Below are positions 56,984 to 64,000 of a stretch of 64,000 nucleotides of DNA, one piece after another. The translations under genes were made by a program, and so were the position numbers. The stretch's first letter is position 1. Each line of letters starts with the position of its first letter. Source of the DNA: Notamacropus eugenii (taxonomy: Eukaryota; Chordata; Mammalia; Diprotodontia; Macropodidae); NCBI RefSeq assembly GCF_028372415.1, contig NC_092874.1, positions 57,139,865 to 57,203,864 of the forward strand. The letters are read 5' to 3'. The notes beneath the pieces were generated by a model. That model saw only the letters and a program-made list of their open reading frames with translations. It did not search any database and was not told the origin of the DNA.

Positions 56984-56989
56984 TTTATA
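56984..56989 (-). promoter_or_regulatory. TATA box, probable C1QL3 core promoter
   Basis: On the minus strand the sequence reads CCTATAAATTG, a good TATA match inside the CpG island. A possible initiator (GTCAGCC, A at 56964) lies 25 bases downstream. TATA plus CpG island is compatible with a tissue-restricted neuronal gene. Not proven without 5' end data. Confidence 0.55.
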
Positions 56990-56999
56990 GGCACCCAAG

Positions 57000-59100
57000 G
57001 CACAGAGGAAGGGGAGCCGCTTTGGCATCACATTCCAGCATCTGCTCTACTCTTCCCACTCATAGGGAGTTTGGCATTACTCTGACAATGTGGGGATTTT
57101 TTCCCTTTTTTTTTCCCTTTCTCTTCCAAAGGATGAACAATCCCAAGCACTCCCCTTGCTGGACCTGAGTGGTGACATCTCCCTTACTTGGTTTGGGGGG
57201 CGGGGTGGCCTGGGAGGGACACGACAGCTTTCCGAGTCACTGAACCTGGATCAAAGGGTCATTCCTGTCTTCACCTTCTTTTTCCTCTACCTCGAGCAGC
57301 ATCTGCTTAACGGACGTGGAAAGGCTTGGACCAACAATATTGCCAAAGGCCTGGCTCCCTTAAGCCCTTCAAATGTTATGTGAAATACAATTCACAGCCC
57401 TTTAGAATTGTAAATTGCACAATGAAAGTTCTTTTGCAAGCACCTTGTTTTGCTGACTGGCTTCCTAAAATGAAGGAATTTTGCTTCTAGCAAGAAAGTT
57501 AGCATATTAAACTTACTAAGGGCAGTTAAAGTAAGTCATTGTAGTTGGGAGTTAAGTCATATCTGCCATAAAGGCCAAACATTTTACACATATGGGCTAG
57601 GTTTGTCTTTCCCCATGCTCTGGGAACAGTGACCAATTCAAGTCCAACACTGCTTCTGGAAAGTGTGTGACATATATGCACATACATTCAAGTCAGACTG
57701 CTGAGTGTTTCTTTTGTCCATGGATTTCATTTCTTCAAAGAATTCTGGTCCCTAAGAAAGTGACTATTTGGCAAACTGCACTCAAAAGTCCTCAGACAAA
57801 GCAGTGTATCACAGGGCTCTGATACAGATATGTAGTTTCCATAGCAGACTTCCCATGTGCCTTGGGGGAGGGGAGGAAGGGAAATGAGAAAAGGATGGGT
57901 TAGAATGGGCAGCTTTAAGTGTGGAGTCAAAGAGGAGTCTGAATTTGTAATATTAATGGAAAAGTCCCCAGAGTGGATATTAAGCAAGTTATCCCACCAA
58001 CGAATACATAAGACATACCAAGAGCAGCTTTAAATAAATAAGCAGCATTGATTCCTAAATCGTACTTCTGCATTCAGGAGCAATGGACGTCAATCAAATG
58101 TGGATGACATTTGCTTGTCAATACGGGAATGATGGCTGAGAGGATGGTGACTTATTACAGCAAGCCAAGAATCCCAAATTAGAATCAGGAACGAATAAGA
58201 TCACCACCACCAAATAATATCCTGGTGACGATCAGAAGTCTGTGTTCTTACCTATGATATCTAGTAGGAAAAATCTTGTTCCCTCTGCTTTGCACCTTGC
58301 CTGCCTCACCCTGACCACTTTTATTTGGGAGCGGTTTTTTTCCCTGTTCCATAACACAATAAGGTCAAATGAACAGACAAGGAAACAAAGATTCATTGAT
58401 TCTTTTAAGCAGAAATGTCAGCAGCTCCTTTTCCTCTTTCCTGGGAGATTCAGAGCTAAAGAGTAAGGCCAATGGGCACTATGGTGGGCTAGGTCATCTT
58501 ATCTTCCTTCCTAGCTGCTGATAAGACCACTGTTCTCACAACTCAGAAATATTCCTCCTTATCTCTGCTAGCATCTTTCTTTTCCAATGGTGATTTTGCT
58601 TGCATGGATATATGCATGCAAACATAATTTCTGCGTGCATGGTCTTCTGAGCAGATACAAGATTTCTGCTACTCTTGGCCTCAATATATTTTCTCATGAA
58701 TACTTTCCTGGAGAATACCCCTCTTCAAAAAAAAAAATGTGGGAGTATATAAAGAGGCTATTCTTTCAAACATCAACCAAAATAAATTTACAGAGCCTGA
58801 GTATTGCCAAGATTATACAGGTGGTAGAAAAAGAGAGAGGGTATGGAGGGATAAAAGAGATGCTGATGGGAACAGCAGCTTTAGAACTAGATCCATAGAA
58901 AGGGTCTTCAGACTACTCAGGATTCCTTCATTGAGAGTGGAGGATGTTAAAGCTGTATTGCCCTATGAGCCACTCTGATCTTGCTCATTAATTCTTTTGC
59001 ATTCTCTATTTGGCTGGTACCAAACTCAAGTTTTGTTTATCTACTTAGTACCCTCACATCTTAAAACTGGTTTAAGATTCGGAAAAGGACTTGGAGGTAT
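57000..59100. other. Upstream flank of C1QL3, repeat-poor
   Basis: CpG island fades by about 57.25 kb; from there to 59.1 kb is unique-looking AT-rich DNA without a gene or recognised repeat. Confidence 0.55.
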
Positions 59101-59260
59101 TATTTGTTCAGAAAATATTAAGTACCTACCATGTGCCAATCACTAGTAAGGGAGAGATACAAAGTTTAGATAAGACAAAAATCCTTACCCTCATGAAACT
59201 TATAGTCTGGTAAAAAAAGACAAAACACTATCACAGATAAATAATACTGAATGTTACATG
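59100..59260. mobile_element. L2-clade LINE fragment
   Basis: AAGTACCTACCATGTGCCAA and CTCATGAAACTTATAGTCTG, the common LINE-end pattern of this genome. Confidence 0.5.
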
Positions 59261-59354
59261 ATAAATGTATTACAAAGAAGCAAGATAAAATGCTACATTA
59301 GCTCTAAAGGGCAAAGACTGAGTGAGTGATTACAAACTCACCTACCCCCCTATA

Positions 59355-59477
59355 TCTAAATATATATATACATATATATGCACATATATACATATATACA
59401 CACATATATACATATATACACATATATACATATATATACACATATATACGTGTGTGTATGTGTATATATACATACAC

Positions 59478-59518
<41 letters not shown>

Positions 59519-59526
59519 CACACACA
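59355..59526 (+). repeat. (TA/CA)n and (TG)n microsatellite cluster
   Basis: Degenerate TATACA units then a TG run of about 16 units at 59484-59515. Confidence 0.95.
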
Positions 59527-59639
59527 CCTTTTGGTCCAGGAATAGTAATCAGATCAACACTACCATGAAAAGATGTAACAATTGACCACATTATGGCTCC
59601 ACTCACTATCCCAGTGATGCTTCACACAAAACTTCTTCC

Positions 59640-60250
59640 CCTGGCTACCACTGCCCTACATATCTTAGTTCCCCAAATAGAACATAAGTTTCTTGAGGGC
59701 AGGTACTGTATTATCTTGTATTTGTATCTCCAACGCCTAACAGTTCACAGATTGGCCTTTGTGCCCTTTTGGTACTTAAATCCTTTTTCACTCAAAGTTA
59801 TTATTGTGCAAGGTGATCATGGAAGGCTTTATGAAAGAGACAGCGTTGAGTTAGGTTCAGACGGTAGGAATTCAACAGGTAATAAAGGAAAGGGGAAAAG
59901 GATCTTTAAGGCACTGAGGACATTAGAATGAGAGAATCGACATAGGTAATGGCACTGGAGGCACTGGATATGCTGAGTTGGCCAGAATTGCAAGTATTTG
60001 GAGGGAAAATAACATGAGATAATATTGGAAACATAAAGTGGAGCCAGACTGTAGACATCCTTTAATGAGCCGGACAAAGGAGTTGGAACTTTATCTGTTA
60101 GATGATAGGGACGCGTTGAAAATTTCAGAGGAGAGGAGTGACATGACCAAATATGTGGGCGCATTCTGGCATCAGTGTGAAGGGTGAATTGGCGATGGCA
60201 TAGATAGTAAGATGGGAAGACCACCTTGATTGCAATTTTCAACAAAACTG
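59640..60250. mobile_element. L2-clade LINE pieces
   Basis: AAGTTTCTTGAGGGCAGGTA and GTATTTGTATCTCCAACGCC (59.69-59.74 kb, plus orientation) and a further diverged repeat block to 60.25 kb with 'gaggagaggagtgacatgac'. Confidence 0.5.
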
Positions 60251-60299
60251 TCTTCAACTTTCCTATCAGTATTCTTTAGATGGATTCAATTAGGGGAAA

Positions 60300-60545
60300 T
60301 GGGAAGCTAGGTGGTGCCATGGTGGAATCAGGAAGACTCATCTTCATGAGTTCAAACCTGGCCTCAGACACTTACCAGCTATGGGACCCTTGGGCAATTC
60401 ACTTAACCTTGTTTACTTCAGTTTTCTCATCTGTAAAATGAGCTGGAGAAGGAAATGATAAACCACTTTGCCAAGAAAACCCCAAATGGGGTCAAAAAGA
60501 GTTAAATGACTGAAAAAAACTGAACAGCAACAAAACAACAGCTGG
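60300..60545 (+). mobile_element. MAR1-like SINE, full length
   Basis: GGGAAGCTAGGTGGTGCCAT, GAGTTCAAACCTGGCCTCAG, TTGGGCAATTCACTTAACCT, GCCAAGAAAACCCCAAATGG, ending AACAACAG. Confidence 0.93.
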
Positions 60546-60549
60546 GGAA

Positions 60550-61460
60550 AATAAGACTTGAAATCTGACTTAGAAATGACAGGGTCCATTGATACACAGT
60601 CCATTTAAATGATGGGGCCTCTCCCCTACCCTATCACTCCCATCCAGAAATATCATCATCAGGTAGCCCGGAATCAGCTGCCTTTGTTATCCCCCAAGCA
60701 CTCTGTGGGCTGCCTGCTGGGCTAAGCCTATTCCTAGTTCCCTCAGGAACATTTTTGGTGGCTCTGAGGACTCAGAAGTTTCGCTCAGAAAGTACTCACG
60801 CTTTACCTCCTGTTCTGACAGTTTGAGTAACCCATCTGATATGGCATATTACTCATCCTCTTTATATGCATATAATAATAGAAAATGTGTCAATTAAAAC
60901 AATATTTGGTTTTCTCCAGGCCTCCTCAGAGTACTCTTTTTTCCCCTGCTCCTTCTTTGTGTTAATCTTGGAAATGGGCATTGGGATCCAATTTTTATAA
61001 GGGCGCCTGGCCTTTTGCCAGTGAGCTATTTCACCCTACCTTCTTTTTTTGTCTCTTTTCTTTAGCATTTACAAACATCCCTTAACCCCTTAATGGTTTT
61101 TGACCTCCTCAAAGCCAAGTATTCGCCTCCATCTCATTTCCTCCCCACTTCTTTTGTTCTCTCTTTATCTTCCTTACCACTTTCTGAAAGTTCAGCTGAT
61201 CCTAAGTGGATACCTCCCACTCAGGCATGTGCTGCCATCAATTAATGTTTACTGAGCACCCACTGGCAACATGGCACTACTCAAGGCTCTTAGTAGGCAA
61301 GTCAATATTTAGTCACGAGAGTGATTGCCATATCTTGCAGCACTTAACCAGAAATAGCAATTTTATCAGATCAGGAAAGAAAATAATGGAGGTAACGGGG
61401 ATGAGACCATAAATCAGAAATAGGGACCCAAAAAAACTTGAAAAAACCAACCCTTGACTT
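60550..61460. other. Intergenic, nothing recognised
   Basis: Unique-looking, somewhat pyrimidine-rich; no gene. Confidence 0.5.
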
Positions 61461-61464
61461 GCAT

Positions 61465-61990
61465 CTATCTGATTTCATCTTTGCTCCCTATACCTGGAAG
61501 GCATTTCCTCTCCTCCCCTCCTCATCTCTGAATACTTCTCTTCCTTCAAATATCATCTTTGGTATTTATGTCCTTGTGAGGTCTTGCTTAACTTAATGCA
61601 CCTCCCCTCAGTTGTTAGTGCTATACTCTTCCTCAAGCTACCTTTCATTTATTTGTGTATATACAATATGTTGGAGGTAGCTAAGTGGCTCAGTGGATAG
61701 AGTGCTGGGCCTAGAGTCAGGAAGACCTGAGTTCAACTAGCTTTCCAACCCTGGGCAAGTCTGTTAATCATGTTCGCCTTAATCCACTGGAGAAGGAAAT
61801 GGCAAACCACTCCAGTATATTTGCCAAGAAAACCTGATGGACATTATTGGGTTGCTGTGGTCCACAGGGTTACAATTGAACGACTGAACAACAATGTGCA
61901 AAATGTTTCATTTTTGTTTTTGTATCTCCAGAGCCTAACAAAATACCTTCAACATAGTAGGTGCTTTATAAATGCTTGCTAAATTTCATC
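61465..61990 (+). mobile_element. L2-clade LINE 3' end interrupted by a SINE
   Basis: Left part CTATACCTGGAAGGCATTTC; after the SINE it resumes GTATCTCCAGAGCCTAACAA and AGGTGCTTTATAAATGCTTG. Confidence 0.7.
61672..61895 (+). mobile_element. MAR1-like SINE inserted in an L2-clade end
   Basis: GAGGTAGCTAAGTGGCTCAG, GAGTCAGGAAGACCTGAGTT, GGAGAAGGAAATGGCAAACC, GAACGACTGAACAACAA-type tail. Confidence 0.92.
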
Positions 61991-62084
61991 AAAGAAAATG
62001 TCTTCTTCACCAATCCCACAACATAGCCAAAGGTCTCCAGAGAAAACATAATAAGGATTGAATTGACTTGTAGAGAACATCCAT

Positions 62085-62440
62085 TAGATTATAAACTCCT
62101 TGAGGGCAGGTACTATCTTTTGCCTTTTTTTCTATCCCTGGCACTTAGCAAAGTGCTTAACACATGTTGTGATTCAGTCATTTCAGTCATGTTTGACTCT
62201 GTGATCCCATTTGGGGTTTTCTTGGTAAAGATACTCCAGCTCATTTTACAGATGAGGAAATTGAGGCAAACAGGGTTAAGTGACTTGCCCAGGAACACAA
62301 AGCTAGTAAGTGTCTGAGGCCAGGTTTGAACTTAGGAAGATGAGTCTTCCTGACTCCAGGTCCAGCATTCTACTATGGTACCACATAGCTGCCTACTTGA
62401 CACATAGTAGGCACTTAATAAATGCTTACTGACCAAATGA
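62085..62440 (+). mobile_element. L2-clade LINE 3' end interrupted by an antisense SINE
   Basis: AAACTCCTTGAGGGCAGGTA to CACTTAGCAAAGTGCTTAAC, then after the SINE ACACATAGTAGGCACTTAAT and AAATGCTTACTGACC. Confidence 0.75.
62165..62397 (-). mobile_element. MAR1-like SINE, antisense
   Basis: TCAGTCATGTTTGACTCTGT, CATTTGGGGTTTTCTTGGTA, CAGATGAGGAAATTGAGGCA, TTTGAACTTAGGAAGATGAG: reverse of the full SINE. Confidence 0.93.
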
Positions 62441-63095
62441 TCTCATGAAACATATCTAGGTCTCCCTCAAGGGAGGGGCTTTGCAACCGGCTTCTGCAGG
62501 TATCTGGCTCAGTGCTGAGAGGAGATGATTATTTTAGAGATTGAGGTATTATCTTATTTGGTCATGGAGAAGAAAGAGTTAATAACTTAGTGGAGATTGA
62601 AAAGAAAGTGAACCTCCTCCCCCATCACTGTTCTCTTCCCTTTGGGCTGCTAATAGTATCAAGATCATTTCAAGCTTCCTTTAAGACAGGAGTTGGGGGC
62701 AAGGGAGAAAGAGCATTACCTAGCTCTACCCCACCAACCACATCCCCATGCCTATTGTCATGTCCATGATAGATAATGCATACATCCTACCTAAGCAAGA
62801 TGGAGCTTGGGTCTGGGGACACCTCATTTGTGTTTGTTCTTTCCTGTTCCTAGGTGAATGAAAAACTATCCCGTGATGGCTATGTCCAGTCTTGGAGGTG
62901 ACCTCCAAGATGTCTGGAGGTCCTGAATCTTTTTTGTCAGAATTGGCTGGCAGCCCAGGGAGAAGACTGCAGCAGCTTCCCTGTGGCTCTTAGGGAACAC
63001 AATGCCAATAAGACAATGCGCTCAAGCCTGGTCTCACTTGCCAGAAGACATGGACTTTGAGGGAGCCAGTGCAGAAAGAAGTTGATGTGGAAAAT
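62440..63095. other. Intergenic, nothing recognised
   Basis: No gene or repeat that I can name. Confidence 0.5.
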
Positions 63096-63335
63096 CTCGA
63101 TCCAGTGACCATGGCCTCCTGGCTGTTTCATGAACAGACACTCTATCTCTCAGCTCTAGGCATTCTGTCTGGCTGTCCCCCATACCTGGAATACTTTCCC
63201 ATCTCTGCTCCAACTACTGACCTCCCAGGCTTCCTTTTAAATCCCAACTAAAATCCCTCCTTCTACAGGAAATCATCCCTAACCCCTCTTAATTCCAGTG
63301 CTTTCCCTCTCTTAACCATTTCCTATTTATTGTAG
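63095..63335 (+). mobile_element. L2-clade LINE 3' region
   Basis: GGCCTCCTGGCTGTTTCATG, CTGTCCCCCATACCTGGAAT, CTTCTACAGGAAATCATCCC. Confidence 0.75.
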
Positions 63336-63339
63336 GAGG

Positions 63340-63590
63340 TGAAGTGAGTAGAGTGCTGGGCAAGGAGTCAGGAAGACCTGAGTTCAAATCCATCCTCAGA
63401 CACTTAATAGATGAGAGACTCTGAGCAAGTCACCTTAACCTCTGTTTGATTCAGTTCCCTCCACTGTACAATGGGGATAAAACAGGATCAACCTCCCAGG
63501 GTTATTGTGAGGATTAAATGAAATAATAATTGTACAGTGCTTAGCATAGTAAATGCTATATAAATGTTAATTGTCACTATCATTATCATC
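63340..63590 (+). mobile_element. MIR-like SINE, long form
   Basis: GAGTCAGGAAGACCTGAGTT, CAATGGGGATAAAACAGGAT, CAGGGTTATTGTGAGGATTA, CTATATAAATGTTAATTGTC. Confidence 0.88.
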
Positions 63591-63594
63591 ACCA

Positions 63595-64000
63595 TCATAT
63601 CTAATACCTGAAAATACCCAAAAGAAAATGGGGGGAGGGGAAAGATACCAACAATAAGGTCCTAGAGCATAGACAGGTCCTCCAGGAATTAACCCATGGT
63701 CTTGACAAGTCAGCCATATGAAGATGGATGGATAAAGGCAGAGTACCAAACCAGCTGCTATTTGACTGTGGGAAAATTCCAAGCCAGAGAAACATTTATA
63801 AGGACACTGTTGGAAAGCCCAGCAGCAAATAGATCAACTTGGCAGGCAACCATCAGAATTGTGGTAAGTTGGGTTTGGTTTTTTTTTTTTTTATTTTCCT
63901 TGTAAGTCAAAAGTATCATGCAGTTTGTGAGGTAAAGACACAGAACCGTAAATAGGCAGACCCGGCCAAAAGAAGAACAGCTGCCAACCCACGGGCAGAT
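63595..64000. other. Right edge, intergenic
   Basis: A T-run near 63878-63892; no gene recognised before the window ends. Confidence 0.5.

Noticed and set aside
56520-57085. Several 90-150-codon frames on both strands in the CpG island
   Set aside because: Chance open frames in GC-rich DNA; mostly non-ATG starts and no domains.
59322-59606. Tyr/Ile/His-rich frames near 59.4 kb
   Set aside because: Translations of the TA/CA/TG microsatellite cluster.

Overview
The window is nuclear DNA of a mammal and almost certainly a marsupial; the species cannot be told from the sequence. It is AT-rich and packed with interspersed repeats. The diagnostic ones are tRNA-derived SINEs with an RTE-type tail (the MAR1-like family), marsupial-style L1 elements whose 5' UTR begins with an 'agatggcagag / aagatggtggag' motif, L2/CR1-clade LINE ends, small DNA transposons and ERV LTRs. 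There are no prokaryotic features, CRISPR arrays or convincing RNA genes.

Two host loci are recognisable. At the left, on the plus strand, are two exons of PTER (phosphotriesterase-related, N-acetyltaurine hydrolase), at 6221-6682 and 8517-8782. Both splice sites survive, but each exon has an in-frame stop, the first exon has a small frameshift at its end, one zinc-ligand histidine is replaced by Arg, and no C-terminal exons were found. It reads as an unprocessed, decayed PTER copy. At the right, on the minus strand, is a complete intact C1QL3 gene: exon 1 coding 55975-55388 and exon 2 48940-48761, which together encode 255 residues. C1QL3 is a secreted synaptic C1q/collagen-domain protein. 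Its promoter and first exon lie in a CpG island (about 54.2-57.2 kb) with a TATA box near 56989 and a long GC-rich 5' UTR. PTER and C1QL3 face each other as on human 10p13, so the block is syntenic.

Layout: 1-6 kb, repeats and microsatellites; 6.2-8.8 kb, decayed PTER; 9-25 kb, intergenic DNA with SINEs, two hAT-like elements, a mariner-type hairpin MITE and a long antisense CR1/L3 remnant; 25.5-42 kb, a dense LINE graveyard (several L1 copies, L2/CR1 clade pieces, two LTRs, one solo LTR with clean 6-bp target duplications); 44-59 kb, a strikingly repeat-poor domain holding C1QL3, its probable 3' UTR, its 6.4-kb intron and its upstream flank; 59-64 kb, repeats again (L2 tails interrupted by SINEs).

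I found no novel multi-gene system. The most informative items are the decayed PTER, the C1QL3 5' UTR architecture (tandem overlapping uORFs and a GGC repeat), the repeat-free domain with a CTCF-like site, and an L1 that carries only its 5' UTR and ORF1 between clean target-site duplications.
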